From Didymodactylos carnosus (lineage: Eukaryota; Rotifera; Eurotatoria; Philodinida; Philodinidae), in contig CAJNOQ010000800.1 of NCBI GenBank assembly GCA_905250885.1, positions 1 through 40,863 of the forward strand: a DNA stretch of 40,863 nt, given 5' to 3'. Positions 22,520-34,783 of this stretch are shown here, in pieces. Below the pieces are notes generated by a model, which had not been told where the DNA came from, did no database searches, and saw nothing but the letters and a program-made list of their open reading frames with translations. A program made the position numbers and the translations under genes. Every line of letters starts with the position of its first letter. The first letter of the stretch is position 1.

Positions 22520-23095
22520 TTTTTTCTTTTTTGTTGTTGTTTTCTTCTAGTGAATTGTTATTTTATCAATTCTTTATTTCATCAAAAAAACGAGATGTAC
22601 TGCATGAAGAAGAAATAAACGAACCTAAACGAACAATGAAACGAGATGAGAATAAAATAAGAAAAGAGAAATCGCTTAGAACTGACGAGGCTAATTAAAT
22701 AGTATATTCAATACGTATAACATAAACTCTAGGTGATAAATGAATGATTAGTGTCAATTATTTTACATGAAATTCACACATATACTTTTACGCTTCCGAT
22801 TGAGGAAGAGTGAGAGAGAGACGAAAAATATTACATCATTGTGCCTTATTGTTGGTTGTTCATCAATTGACATTTTGGCAATGAAATGTTTCAACCACAG
22901 CATATGAAAAAACTATCATTTTATGAACGTGAACAGCTGTTCTAAATCATTTACATTTTTTGTTCCAGTCTGATTTAGTCTAATAGATACAAATGATACG
23001 GTATCCGATGATAGTAATGTTGACAATTGTAGACAAATGATGAATTTTTTTTTTTTGTTTTATTCTGCGCAATATTTTTCTGATGATGACGATGG

Positions 23096-23120
23096 ATATT
23101 ATTATTATTATTATTATTAT
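23096..23120. repeat. ATT microsatellite
   Basis: About eight units of ATT in upstream non-coding DNA; a second similar tract lies 110 bp further on. Confidence 0.9.
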
Positions 23121-23225
23121 ATTTCGAGAGAGCGAGAATAAAAAATGACCCTGATCTTACTAAATATCGTTAATTTTTCTAACAAGAATAATATTAGTCT
23201 TTTGTTTCTATCATAAGAAAAGAGG

Positions 23226-23230
<5 letters not shown>

Positions 23231-23256
<26 letters not shown>
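23231..23256. repeat. ATT microsatellite
   Basis: About eight units of TTA; it pairs with the tract at 23096-23120 in composition and strand. Confidence 0.9.
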
Positions 23257-23257
<1 letters not shown>

Positions 23258-24823
23258 CGTTTATCAAACTAAGTAACAATTGGCAAATATCATCGGATAA
23301 AAATTATAAGCCATAGAGAATGTTACACACGATCTAACATAGAAAATGACCAAAGTAATATTATAAAAACGCTGCTGATTACACTGATCTAACAGTATGC
23401 TTTAAAGATTATCTGAGAGTTTCACATATTTCTGACTTTAGCAAGCTCGCATATTATATTCCATGAAAATTGTATCTATTCTAAATAGTCTTGTATATCA
23501 CTACATGTTCACATTCTACAAACTTATGTTTTATAGACTGATAAAATCAACATTTTGATAATAAAGAATTTTTCCTAATAAAAATATTATACAACGAATA
23601 AAAGTTTTCTTTTGCTTCTTCATTTCTAACGTTGAACTCCTCTGGCTGGTACTTACTCTCAATAATGGTGTCTCTTGATTATTTTTTCACAGAAGTGTAT
23701 ACAAGAAATGGTATACCAATTTCCTATATTCTTTCTACTCTACTGTACAGCATACGAACTAAATAAACACTTTGACAATCATTATTGAAAAATAACAACT
23801 TATAAATATTCTACTAGTCTCAAATACTTGAGATATACGATCAATAGTTGTAAGATACATACCTCTGTCATAAGTATAGATGGTACGCGCATTCAAATTA
23901 AAATTTTCAAGTTTATTTTTATGTGTTAAAAATAGATGCACAATATAACGCGATGGCATCGATGTGTTCAAAATCTGAGAGCTTCAAAGAAGAAGAAGAA
24001 AAAATATAAATCAGAGGGGAAAAAAAAGGAAAGAAAAAACGAAAAGTTTTTCTTCTTTTTTTTCGCACAGAAGGAGAAAGAAAGAGAAAGAAAGTGAATT
24101 ATTTTGTATAACTAAAAGATAAATGTATCAGGAAGGAAGTATCTGACCAAACGAAGGATCTTATATGTTGATAAGATCAAATCGATATACTAAATAATGA
24201 TCAATATAATTTATCACAGATGATTCGTTTAAAAGATGATTATCATTAGCTAATAATATTGGACAATCATTGCATAGAAGTTCATCAAACTCTGTTGTGT
24301 AATTCTCTTTCTTTTTAGTGACAAAAAGTGTGTTTTTGTTCTATCGATATCATCTGATTTCCTTAACATATGTGCTCAGCTTAAACTCTCGCTCTCATGA
24401 TATATAGAGAGAAAATCTGATAATTATTCCCAATTGATTCAAACCTTTCTCTTTCACTATAACATTTCACTTTTCAATGTCATCATCAAATAATTACTCT
24501 CTACACTATAGAAATAACCAAAAGAATCAAAAGTTATTATTTTCCCCAAAGAAGCAGACGGACAATGACAGTCATAATTTGGCAACAAACGACAACCAAC
24601 CACTATTTACCTTGAAAACATTTGCATATTGTTTAAAGATTTGAATTTTTTCAACACTAGCGCGCATCTCTTTCTCTTATCTAATAAAAGAAATATTTTC
24701 CTTGAATATAATTTTATTCCGTTAAACAAGTAAATCACGAAGATGGCACACAATTCCTATGAGAAACACTTTCTCTTCTTTTATAGGATTAGTTTGAAAT
24801 AACATGTTTTAAACGGAAATTTA

Positions 24824-24844
24824 TGTGTGTGTGTGTGTGTGTGT
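24824..24844. repeat. GT microsatellite
   Basis: About ten GT units in intergenic DNA. Confidence 0.9.
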
Positions 24845-25060
24845 TAGTGGCTATGTGTAGTGAGTTATTGAGTTATGATGATCATGTAATCATAACTCCT
24901 TATATGACCGACCGACAACAACTAACTAACTCCATTTTAAGGAATATAGATACCTTAAGGCTACTATTACAAGAGAAAGAGAGAGAGAAAAATGTTTCTT
25001 CTTGCTTTTAGAAGATGTGTGTTTAATTTACGCCAAACGAATATAGATAAAGTCATCATT

Positions 25061-25080
25061 TGTGTGTGTGTGTGTGTGTG
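25061..25080. repeat. GT microsatellite
   Basis: Ten TG units, 220 bp from the previous GT tract. Confidence 0.9.
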
Positions 25081-25984
25081 CGTTGTCTAAGTGATTAACA
25101 TATATGTTTGTTCCATCATAAAAATGAGATCAATTTGAAACCGACGATTTTTGTTTTTTAGCATATGAAGAGAAAAACATAAAGACAAGATTTGCTATGC
25201 CGTAGAGCAAGTGTAAACTTAGAAACTGAATGAAGGCTCATTGTAATTTATCATTCGAAATAAATAGCATTGACAGAAAATTGTACTTGAATTTGCCGAT
25301 CGGGCTATATGACTTTTTATCAGTCCTAAGATTATGTAACACACGAGAGAGAGAAACACAGAGAGAAAAATAAGATTTTACTGAAACAACTAATTTAATG
25401 CAAGACAAAAAAAGATTCGCACCGCATCTTGTTAAGAATGTTGAGTTCATGGAGAAAATGTTATCTGGTTACGTATAGTATACTGGTAGTTAAAGATTGT
25501 ACTGCAGCTTCTATAACGTTTGAGTATAAACTAATTCAATACATAATATCACTAAAAATCGACTTTTCTGAAGTTCTGTAAGAAATTTCCATTTTTCTAC
25601 ACAACAGCCGTTGAAAATTCAAGAGCTCGTAATGGCTCTGTTTCGTAGAAAAATGTCGTCACTTATGCAGTACAGAGTAGAAATTTGAAACTTTGTGTTA
25701 CTGATCAACATAAAACATTTTTTGGCACAATCCCTAAAAACTTCTTTCACAGATCTTTCGTTTTCCTTGCCTTCTCACACGAAACACAAAAATTCGATTC
25801 TGTATCGTCGTTTCTCTACGAAATGGAATTATTCCGACCTCTCGAATACCTAAACTGAGTGAGAACTTTAAGAGCGATGAAGAGGAAAATCGATTTTAAT
25901 ATATGGTGACGTTAGCGCACGATACCGATTTTAGAGCTCTTAGTAAACTTGTCATAACTTTTGTTAAACTGGCGATACTCCTAG

Positions 25985-26100
25985 TCTAAAATAGAAAATC
26001 TTCTGAGTTATCGAGTGTGCTGAATACGAAAATGCACTTTTCCACAGTTTTGCATAAAACTGTTTTTTTTTCTATCGATGATATGATATTGTCAAAAAGA
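25985..26100. repeat. Single-arm copy of the 1215-1555 repeat family
   Basis: The words aaaatagaaaatcttctgag and ttatcgagtgtgctgaatacg are nearly the same as the right arm of the inverted repeat at 1432-1515. The matching inverted arm is not obvious nearby, so this looks like a solo or decayed copy. Flanking DNA from about 25550 has further weak inverted pairing. Confidence 0.6.
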
Positions 26101-26690
26101 CTGTGGGTTCAGAGAGTAGACAACTTTGGCTACTCACCCATGTGCTCAATTCAATATCATTTTTTTATGGAAAAATTTATCTTTCGGACAGCGAAGAGGC
26201 TATAAACAGGCGGTATCAACTATCAATGCAAATGGAAAATGGAAATGTCGATCAACTGAAAAAGAAAAAAGACGTGATGTCTTTTTTTACTAAATGGAGC
26301 ATGCACTTTAGTTTAGAAAATCTTGACGTGAAAGTTTTAGATATATAATAAGGTGGTTTAGCGAGATTTCTAAAAGTGTCAGAAACATGCTATGAATATG
26401 TGATGATTTAAAGCAAAATTTTCCAATAGAAAAATTCAATATATCGGCAGAGAGAAGAAAAAAAGTTTTCCTTGAAATTTTATTTATTAAGGTTAGAATT
26501 TTCAACACTTTAACTAGTCCAAAGAACAAATCGAATGTCGTAAAACCGTCTAAGAGACGAATATATTATAAAGAACAATCTTTAAAGTTTTAGCCCGTTT
26601 TCGATTATCATGAAGTTGCAGTTATTTTTTAAACGTTAATCAACATCACATATTTACTTAGAACGAGAGGTTTTTTCCCGTCTTTGAAAT

Positions 26691-26856
26691 CTTAAATCTT
26701 CCTTCAAAACTCCTTTAAATTAAAGTCATTTTATCAGAAAAAAAGTATTATAGTCTAAACAATTACTATAGCGGTCGTTCAATTTTGGACACAGTATTAG
26801 AGTTGACTATTGAGAATTCTTTTTAAAATAAAATCCTTGTTTTCATGGCTAAGTTA
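26691..26856 (+). repeat. Dispersed direct repeat, copy 1
   Basis: About 165 bp that recurs in the same orientation at 29467-29632 with roughly ten differences (about 93% identity by eye). Similarity stops abruptly on both sides. No terminal inverted repeats or coding potential are seen. Confidence 0.85.
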
Positions 26857-29466
26857 ATTCATGTCAAAGTATGTACATTGTGATTTTTGAGAATGAAGGG
26901 TGAGAATTACTGAAACATTTCAGTAATTCTGGCCCATCCTTTATGTTAAATTTATGGTTAAATTCATAACTATTGTAATAATCATCAAATAGAGTTTTAC
27001 ATCAAATCGTGTTAACCACGAAGGATTTAAATAACGAACAAAAAAAGATATTCTAGGCGCTGGAAATTCTGTTTCATGTGAAACATTGTAACAATACGAG
27101 AAATAACTGAAAATTGTGAATAAAAATACGATAGCATGATGTATATATATTTTTCTACATGTACAACTGTAACTGGAGTTTGACAGTGAGGTTTTTAGGA
27201 AGCTTGCTGAAATTTTCATATCGTTTTAATAAAAAACTTTTAATTCATACAATTATGATCTATAAGTCTATGACACTTTTAACCTAAATAGAGAAATAGT
27301 TGATATATCGGCTAGTATTTTTACATTGAGGACTATATTTTTCAAAACACTTACGAAAGACAACTTAAAAATCTCTGTAATTCATTTATATAATGAATGA
27401 TTTAATTTTCAAGGTAAAAAATGTTCTTATTTGTCAACAGTAAAGTGTTGGAGAGCTCACTTATCAAATTTAGCAAGTAAATTAATTATAATTTGTCATA
27501 CGTTAATTTATATGCACACCTGACGACATTCGAACAATTGTTCACTTACGTTTTTTTTTCTTTCCTTGATTCTTCCGCCAATGTTATTTTTAATAGCCAA
27601 AAATAAAATTAATTGTTATCAATTGTCACCCCATTATTTATCAACATTTTTCGTTTCTTCTCGTTTTGATCTCTATTAGAGCAGAATAATAAATATGTTA
27701 CCATAATTTGACTTTTCTACCATTAAAGGATTTCTAATTTCTTTCTATACTCTTCATTAGGCTGCTGTCAAAAGAGAGGGAGAAAGAGAACAATTTACTA
27801 TATATATATTTTTTTTTTTCATATCAAGGATTGCGTCTATTCACTATTCTTTCCTCTCTCTCTCTGTTTCTCTTGTCTGACACTTGTAATTAACTCGTTC
27901 CGTAACGACTTTATATGCCTTTTAAAAGTTGATACAAGAACAATATTAAAGATCACATTCTTTAATGACATTTTCTATGGTCTAGATGTAAACATTTCCT
28001 TGTTATGGACAATGGTCAAAAGTGATGATGATAAGTAAAAAAATTTCGATAAACTCGGCACACACACACGCATATATGTATATATATTTATATACATTAA
28101 TGTTCACCATTTACGAGTGTGACATTTACATTTCTCTCTCTTTTTGTTTCATTCAATTATGAATTATAGAATGGAGAAGAGGAACGTCCATAATTCTCCC
28201 GTTCTTTATGTTTGTAGTCAATTATTGGACATTAACAGAGAGAGAGTCGATTCTAACTGACACAGACATGTTATTGAACAATTCACTTCCTATTTTGATT
28301 TACAACTTGTCAATGTAAAAATGCAATTATCATCATATTCCGTGTTTGATTTTTTTCTAATGTTAAGAATAGACAAATACAATCCACTATTCCTCTTCAA
28401 AAATAGTTATTTGATGACCATATGTATGAGAAAATGATGTGTGGGTATGCGTATAAACTTAATTGTCTGAATTAGAGAGAAGGACCGAAATAGCTGTTCG
28501 AAGACCAATTAAAATGTGATAAAATTAAACAGATAATCTATGGTTAGTTAACATCACTCCGTTTTCCCGTCTAGTCTTCGACCAAATATAATTGATTCAT
28601 GATCAGGAGATTCATCGATCAAAGAATTGATTTGAGAATGAAAAAATAAAACTTTTATATTCATAATTTCAATGATATATTAATCATTGAATAAAACAAA
28701 AAAAAAAATCATTAATTAGTAAACGCTTATTGAATTGTGTGAAACAGAATAATTTCAACATCATTTCTTCAAAAAATCACAACTGACATTCATAACTAAA
28801 CGTTTAACACATCAAAATCGATAAAAGCATTTTAATAATGTAGCAGAAAAAAAGCTTTTATCTATTTAAAGTCTAGTCAAATAGAAATAATTTATTTCTC
28901 ATGCTGCACCTGTTCACATCGAATTTCGATAACATTGTCACGAAACGCCACGCTCAAAGATCCGATATTCACAGCATGATATCAATGGTTATTTTGTTGT
29001 CGCATTATTATTTTTTTTTCTTCTTCTGCTCTACTTCTATACTAAATGGATTAGAGAGAAAAGAATTTAATGACCGTATAACAACAACACCCGACTACAT
29101 GTTTTCTTATGTGATGGTGTACACTATCTCTTTTATCACGAACCGTAAACAAAAAGATTGAAAAAGAAACTCAAGCAGAATAGAGAAAAGAAGGACCAAA
29201 TGGTGCTCAGTTTTAAATTTCTCTTCCTGAAATATAATAGTCAATAGATCATGACATGTTTTGGATAAATAGAAACGCACTCTCAGATGGCCAATTTTAA
29301 TGATGATTATAATCGATTATTCTAAAATTTTGCTAAATGAAAATAACAACTGCTAATGAAAAAGATGGAAGAGAAAATATCATCATCTCCTTATCATAAT
29401 GAAGTTTTAAATTGATTCAATCATCTCTTTGATTTAGACTAAAAGAAAAAGAAAGTAGTAGGAAAA
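26857..29466. other. Non-coding spacer between the two direct-repeat copies
   Basis: About 2.6 kb with no supported gene. It contains a short perfect hairpin at 26903-26930, CT-rich and TA-rich tracts near 27780-27880 and an (AC)n(TA)n tract near 28061-28097. Open frames (for example 28901-29161, plus) look like chance. Confidence 0.4.
26903..26930. repeat. Short perfect hairpin
   Basis: agaattactgaaa and its exact complement tttcagtaattct are separated by only two bases, giving a 13-bp stem. It lies about 50 bp after direct-repeat copy 1. No poly-T tract or gene end argues for a terminator role. Confidence 0.7.
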
Positions 29467-29632
29467 TTTTAAATTTTTCTTCAAAAACTCCTTTAAATCA
29501 AAGTCATTTTATCAGAAAAAAAGTATTATAGTTTAAATAGTTACTATTGCGGTCGTTCAATTTTGGATACAGTATTAGAGTTGACTATTAAGAATTCTTT
29601 TTAAAATAAAATCCTTGTTTTCATGGTTAAAT
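29467..29632 (+). repeat. Dispersed direct repeat, copy 2
   Basis: Second copy of the 165-bp repeat at 26691-26856, same orientation. Differences are mainly transitions, as expected for neutral divergence after duplication. Confidence 0.85.
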
Positions 29633-30568
29633 TATTGTTATTTGCATTTGTTCATAAAAAAAGATTAATTATTTCAATTTAAATGAATACCTTCAAAAAT
29701 GAAGTGCAAACATCAAATCATTTTTTATTTTTTGATTATGATGTTCATTGCATGTTCATGTTTTATGTTTTCGTTAATCACACTTCAGTTTTTAACATCT
29801 CGATAAAAGCTCTATTTAAATCTTATTATGATCAACGTCCAGTCTTTCTATAATTAAACTTCTCATATATCATATGTTTCCGCCTCTGATATTGTAGATG
29901 TTAATTAAAGATAAGAGAGAGGGAGAGAGATTTGGTTTCATTCACCTTTTTTCAAAATAGCATTGTACATATAGAACTTGTACATAGTCTATGACTTACT
30001 TCGTTCACAATGAGGCACAATATTAAAGGCAAGGAAGGAAGGTCGCCGTTCGTGTTTTTTTTGTTTTCCTATTGTTCAAGAAATTAATGAGATGAGCACA
30101 CATTTCTTTATTAAGTCATCCGTTCCATACACTATTGTCTTGTACAATTAATGATGACCGAAAAATGTGAACAGGATTACAACCGACAAAAAGAGAAAAA
30201 ACGTGGAACGTGACAATGATCAACAGAAGTTGCCATGGCCTTCTTCAAAAAATTAACTAAAACGCGCATGTCAATGATAATGAATAAGAAAGAGATTTGA
30301 AAGGGTTAAAAACATAGTGACAATAATGTGCTACAACTATAATATACTATTACTATTACAAGTATAACTATAACTACATTTCTTTGAATAAAACATGTTT
30401 GGTGAATTTCAAATATAGACAAGTGAAAATATTGTATAAGATGCAACAAAATCCAATAGAAGGAAGGAAGAGTATCACCTCTTACGTCTACCCTTATTAA
30501 TGTTGGTGCTAACAAGTGTCAGTTTCAATACTCCGATATCTTCTCTAAAGCTGACATGATCACTTCTC
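29633..30568. other. Non-coding stretch
   Basis: AT-rich DNA with no supported exon, repeat or RNA gene; only short chance open frames. Confidence 0.35.
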
Positions 30569-30940
30569 TAGTGAATGTACTTGGTACAAGTACTTGATTA
30601 CTTGACGAGTACTTGGGAAGTACATGACAAGTTAAGCACTTGGCAAATACTCGAGCAAGAACTTGCCAAGTGTCGTTACTGGGCTTACTTCAGCCAAGTA
30701 CTTGAACAAATCAGTCATTCTTTACTTTCGCATTGACCAGCTGTATATGAACACCACAATATCAACCGTTATACATATGTTATTTGCTCTACAAAAGTAG
30801 AGTATAGCTGCAGAATATGTATAAAAAACAAAATAAAAATAAATGGAACAAGTACGCGACTGAACTTTTTCAAGTACATTTACTTGGAAAAGTTCACAAG
30901 TACTACTCTCATTACTTAACCCAAGTACATTCACTAGGGT
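30569..30940. mobile_element. MITE-like element built from CAAGTACTTG words
   Basis: The left end ctagtgaatgtacttgg (30569-30585) and the right end ccaagtacattcactag are exact 17-bp inverted repeats. The interior is crowded with variants of AAGTACTTG in both orientations, dense near both ends and sparse in the middle (30730-30840). No clear 8-bp flanking duplication was found, so the superfamily is left open. A short open frame through the middle is not a gene. Confidence 0.75.
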
Positions 30941-31202
30941 CATATCGTTATTAATCATCAATTACAGTTCTGGTCAGATGACTATAGGCTAACATCGAGT
31001 TCTTTTGTCCCTCCATACACACCCACTAACCACATACTAACTTTTTCGAAAAGCTTTGTAGGGTGTCTTGATGTTATCATATATTCCTATTTATCGAACG
31101 TCAGAAACAAAGAGAAAAACGACTGCTTGAACCAACTCACCTTAGAGAACGTATTTGAGGCCAAGTACTTCATCTGTGTAATGAAGCCGGTACTTACCTC
31201 TC

Positions 31203-31612
31203 TACGCCCTAAAAAAAAGATTTATTACAAAACTTAAAAGGGTATAGAGAAGTGCAACCATTTCTAAACCCTTTTAGGTTTCGTAGAAGACAAGGTACAG
31301 TACGAAACCGTTTTAAGTGCATTGAAACGATTGATCATTTGCGTATTTCGTTATGTTTTTTCATGATTATTTCTGGAAAAATCAAAAATTACAGAAGTTT
31401 TCGCCGCCCTATATAATGAAAACACGCCTAAGCTGCTGAAATGGTCCACTTGGTCAGAAAAAATTTTTTTCGAGAAAAAACTGCTAGAATTTATGCATCT
31501 AAACGGTTTCGTACTGCACCATGTCTTCTACAAAACCTAAAATGATTTAGAAATGGTTCTACTTCTCTATACCCTTTTAAGTTCCGTAATAAACCTTTTT
31601 TTTTAGAGAGTA
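31203..31612. mobile_element. TA-flanked foldback MITE with CTCTCTAAAAAAAA-type ends
   Basis: The element spans 31205-31610 and is bordered by TA on both sides. Its outer arms of about 105 bp are inverted copies, sharing acttaaaagggtatagagaag, accatttctaaa and gtacgaaaccgttt. The left end reads CGCCCTAAAAAAAA and the right end ttttttttagagag, the same right-end motif as at 1156-1165 and 40139-40148. The middle (31310-31480) is unpaired and non-coding. TA flanks suggest a Tc1/mariner-like or related transposase. Confidence 0.75.
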
Positions 31613-31867
31613 GGGCATGCATCATTAGTACTCGCATTTAACAACGCAACAAGCCAGTAATCTATAGGTTTTTCAAAAAAATTTTCAATTTTTAATTTTC
31701 AAAAAATTCATGAATAAAACTGAATATCTCTTTGTATACAAATGTATATAAACTTTAAATAGCATGTTGAAAATAGAACAAAGTTTGGAGTAAATAGATG
31801 ACTCAGGACGTGAAGCCCATATCAATTATCTGATAGATTTGTAAATAGCACAGCCTGGTACACGGAA

Positions 31868-32098
31868 CGATCGTTATACGCGTCTACTTACGATCGGATT
31901 ACGGTTGTTATGACGTCATAAACCACCATATCTGGTCGTAAAGCGTCATATACATGCAGATGGAAAACGTTGTCGTATACCACGACCGTAAAGAAAACGT
32001 TTACGATCATTTACAAGCATGTACGGCTTTTTAACTATCACATCTGCATGGAATATGACCGTGTTTGGTGGTTAACCGTCGTTTACGATCGTATAAAA
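31868..32098. repeat. Imperfect inverted repeat rich in ACGATCGT words
   Basis: Arms pair imperfectly: cgtcatatacatgcagatg near 31947-31965 pairs with 32040-32060, and further out accacca pairs with tggtggt. Words such as acgatcgt, tacgatcg and tgacgtca repeat in both orientations. The tract is rich in CpG compared with its surroundings. It is probably a decayed non-autonomous transposon. Confidence 0.6.
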
Positions 32099-32358
32099 TG
32101 AACCTAAATAGTTATTATAACCTTTATTTGTAAGATATAACTAGAGAACAAAACCGAGGCCAGACCCCATTACGATGTTCAAGAAATACACTAGAAGGAG
32201 AAAATAGAATCCAAGATTTCTCTAAACACGCTAGAAAGTAGTTATGTTGATCTTCACGTGTATTTGTACCATGTAATAAGCTTGGACAAACTACTTATAC
32301 TCATGTTCCACGGCTCATCCGTCCGATAGCATACTCACTGGTTAGTCATGTAATTAAC

Positions 32359-32528
32359 TCTCCTGCTTTTGAAAATGTTTGCTTTTTCCACAGCAAAATA
32401 TGATAAATCTTCTTTTTCTGCGTAGTAAGGATGATGTAAAGATCATGTTTTCGTAAAAAAACAGCATTATTTAACAGGAAAATTTTAAGTCACCCCCTCC
32501 TTGCTTTTCAGCTCTCGCTACGCTCCTG
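32359..32528. mobile_element. hAT-type MITE, copy B (reverse orientation, internally deleted)
   Basis: The reverse complement starts CAGGAGCGTAGCGAGAGC and goes on with actacgcagaaaaagaag and gcaaacattttcaaaagcag, clearly the same element as 7635-7904. About 90 bp of the interior of copy A is absent, and its other terminal repeat is lost or strongly diverged, so no target duplication can be defined. It lies just beyond the 3' end of the gene ending at 32624. Confidence 0.7.
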
Positions 32529-32623
32529 ATCACAAGTATACAAAAACTAAAATGAAGAAACGGTTGGATTATGTCTTTGTTTACTTTCAAGTTTTGGCTT
32601 GGAAACAATACTTCTACTTCACG

Positions 32624-33462
32624 TTAAATGGATAACGGCCTAGCTGGACTTCGGTAATCAACTGTGATCTGTGATGCACGGGAAAAACAATATCGACGGC
32701 GCCTTAGAACAATAATATCGATACTGATTAAAGCTAGTATCAATAAAAATAATCCGATGCCAAGACCTATAATCCATTTGGTTGACTGCTCTTTTGGTAG
32801 TACCATACTCGCATCAGCCTCAAGTGTACCATGAGGTGTTCGAATCATTGAATGAATGAACTCTGATGCTGTGATTGAAGTGGCTGCAGCTACAATACTG
32901 TTGAGTAGCACCACTGTTTCACGAGAATCGATGATAGTTGTTTTTGTTGACAGTTCGATAGAAAAGGTGAAAAGAGTGCTAGTCAGTGATGGATTTACTG
33001 TTGCCTCAGATGCTTGAGTAAAAAGGAATAGATAAAGCAAAATAACGAAGCAGCATTAGCAACATGAGGGAGAAAAAAACTTCTTCAAATTTCTTGTGAA
33101 GATGGAAGGCAAACAGGCGATTGTTAGTTTCATCAGTGTTCTGAAATTCTATCTTTCTTACTAGAAATGAGACGAAGAATAATCAGTACCCATGAAAAAA
33201 CCCAGTTGCAGAAGCTCTTGATTTCTTTTGGTAAACTCCTCTAATAACAAATTGCTAAATAATGATTCTTAAAATCAAGTCTAATAATCAAAGTCAACAA
33301 TTTTATACCTGTGGTTCCCACCGCTGCTAATTGATATTGTCTTATGTGATCTCGAGTATTGAAAAGTATTGTAATGGCAAGAATGAACACTGAGAAAATT
33401 GTGACAAGCACCCGTTTGATGTCATTTCTACCATCATGTAGTCTTCGTCGATCTATCTTCTC
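32624..33462 (-). CDS. Unrecognised membrane protein, last two exons (5' end not found)
   Basis: Exon 33462-33309 (acceptor tttatttag, donor gtataa) joins exon 33012-32624 (acceptor tactcaag) in phase 1 across a 296-nt intron. The joined product reads basic EKIDRRRLHDGRNDIKR, a hydrophobic segment (VLVTIFSVFILAITILF), a Thr/Ser/Ala-rich region of about 110 residues, and a second membrane segment (IIGLGIGLFLLILALISIDIIVL). It ends in RRRRYCF and a 20-residue tail with a stop at 32624. Two hydrophobic segments with basic inner flanks suggest an outward loop between them. No start codon is in frame in the first exon, so at least one exon is missing; a MITE at 33586-33900 lies in the presumed upstream intron. 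No family recognised. Confidence 0.6.
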
Positions 33463-33577
33463 CTAAATAAAAACAACAACACTTAACATTCATCTAGTAC
33501 ATGCCCATTTTTCTCTGTATCCAGTTTTTTTATACGATTTCAAAGTCTTCGACAAAAGTGAAACAAGACAAATAAGT

Positions 33578-33908
33578 TACAATCGCGGAGATCTGCACTA
33601 AATGGACTTGTCCATCGACAAACTCTGATTTTAGTGATTTGTCTGTGGACATGAACGGGTATACAAACGTTTAAAAATATTCGATGCACACAATCCAATG
33701 CTTTACATCGCGGTATGTTTCTAATGGTTTAAATATTCTACTTACTAGTAAGAAACTATATCACAGTTTTTAAGAATTATTTATGAAAAATAGTCCGCTT
33801 TATGAACAAAATTTGAACAGAGATTTTTATTTGTCCATGAGAACATATGGACAAAGCATGCAGTTTGTCCGTGGACAGAGAAAAGTTGTTTATGCAGATC
33901 TACAATCG
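33578..33908. mobile_element. hAT-like MITE built from TTTGTCC/GGACAAA words, with 8-bp target duplication
   Basis: tacaatcg occurs at 33578-33585 and again at 33901-33908, bracketing 315 bp (33586-33900). The termini carry gatctgca in inverted orientation (ggagatctgcac left, atgcagatc right). Inside, ttgtccat, gtccgtggac and ggacaaa recur in both orientations near both ends. The left end is a few bases longer than the right, so the exact borders may be off by a few bases. No coding capacity. Confidence 0.7.
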
Positions 33909-34337
33909 ACTACTAAAAATATAATTTAGTAAACAACAATTTACAAACATTTATTCGTCGCTACGATCAAAAATATAAATTTCTACCTTTTTGGGAATGA
34001 TAAATCATTCAAGAGTTTTATTTAAATAAAAAATTTCGATGTCTTTGGTAAAAACATTAGTCTATATGCAACAGGTGTCTCTTGTATAACATAATAAAAG
34101 TGAAATTTGTTTTTGTACTTTCACTTATTTATATACTATCTATTTTTCATTGCTATTCTATCAGTTTTACTATAATGCCAAAGCCTCTAATCTATGGAGT
34201 AATTTTTTTTGTATTAAGACAATAAAAATTTCAAAAACTTACAAGTGTTTACGTACGGCAATTTTTTTTGTCATTTTAAGCTAATTTCCAAAAAAATATC
34301 CACGAGCAGCCATGCAACGAAACAGTAATTTATCGGT

Positions 34338-34547
34338 TTACCTTATTTTACCGGTTACCGCCGCATGCCTATCCGCGAGTTGATTTAAAAACGTCTTCGA
34401 CTTGAATGAGAAAGAAACCTCTAATGTTCGTGAAGTATTCACACAAACTTTAGGATTTGAATCAAGCAGAAAACACATGTAATATGGTAGATTAAAGGAG
34501 TATACACATGCCCTATTCCCCAGGTCCAAATTACGACGACATAATTT
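34338..34547 (-). CDS. Possible exon of an unrecognised gene
   Basis: On the minus strand an acceptor-like tttatag is followed by an open frame reading DVKLCRRNLDLGNRACVYS onward, with four cysteines, up to possible donors near 34338 (gtaaac). Composition is more complex than nearby chance frames. Whether it belongs with the ORF at 34784-35011 or with the membrane-protein gene at 32624 is unclear. It could equally be transposon-derived, since it touches an inverted repeat. Confidence 0.2.
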   Translation of the reverse strand, partial: KLCRRNLDLGNRACVYSFNLPYYMCFLLDSNPKVCVNTSRTLEVSFSFKSKTFLNQLADRHAAVTGKIR

Positions 34548-34560
34548 GACGTCTACTATA

Positions 34561-34725
34561 AACGTTGGATTAGAGTTCTTCAATTTGAGTCGTAAAAGAA
34601 ATAGAGTAGTAGTATTTTGTAAACTTTTTCTGCCACACTCAGATGTTTTTTCAAAAGGAAAGTTTACAAAACACTACTACTCTATTTCTTTTACGACTCA
34701 AATTGAAGAATTCTAATCCAACATT
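34561..34725. repeat. Near-perfect 67-bp inverted repeat
   Basis: 34561-34627 and 34659-34725 are reverse complements with three mismatches, separated by 31 bp. The arms share tcaatttgagtcgtaaaag and agtagt words. It resembles the other foldback elements but lacks their CTCTCTAAAA ends; no flanking duplication was identified. Confidence 0.85.
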
Positions 34726-34783
34726 TATTTGTACCTCCTTTTTTCAAATCATTAAAATCGTGTAATTTAATCCATGATACTGT

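Larger units (their letters stand above)
22520..25500. other. Upstream flank of the protocadherin-like gene with microsatellites
   Basis: About 3 kb without a supported exon. It presumably contains the promoter, but no core element is distinctive in this A/T background. It holds two (ATT)n tracts (23096-23120, 23231-23256) and two (GT)n tracts (24824-24844, 25061-25080). The open frame at 24823-25011 starts inside the GT tract and is an artefact. Confidence 0.45.

Noticed and set aside
24823..25011. Open frame beginning MCVCVCV on the plus strand
   Set aside because: It starts inside a (GT)n microsatellite; the protein is the translation of the repeat.
26903..26930. Rho-independent terminator
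   Set aside because: A perfect hairpin, but A/T-rich, without a following T-run tied to a gene end, and in a eukaryotic context.
26691..29632. LTR retrotransposon
   Set aside because: The paired direct repeats have no gag/pol coding between them, no visible primer-binding site and no target duplication, so only a repeat pair is reported.
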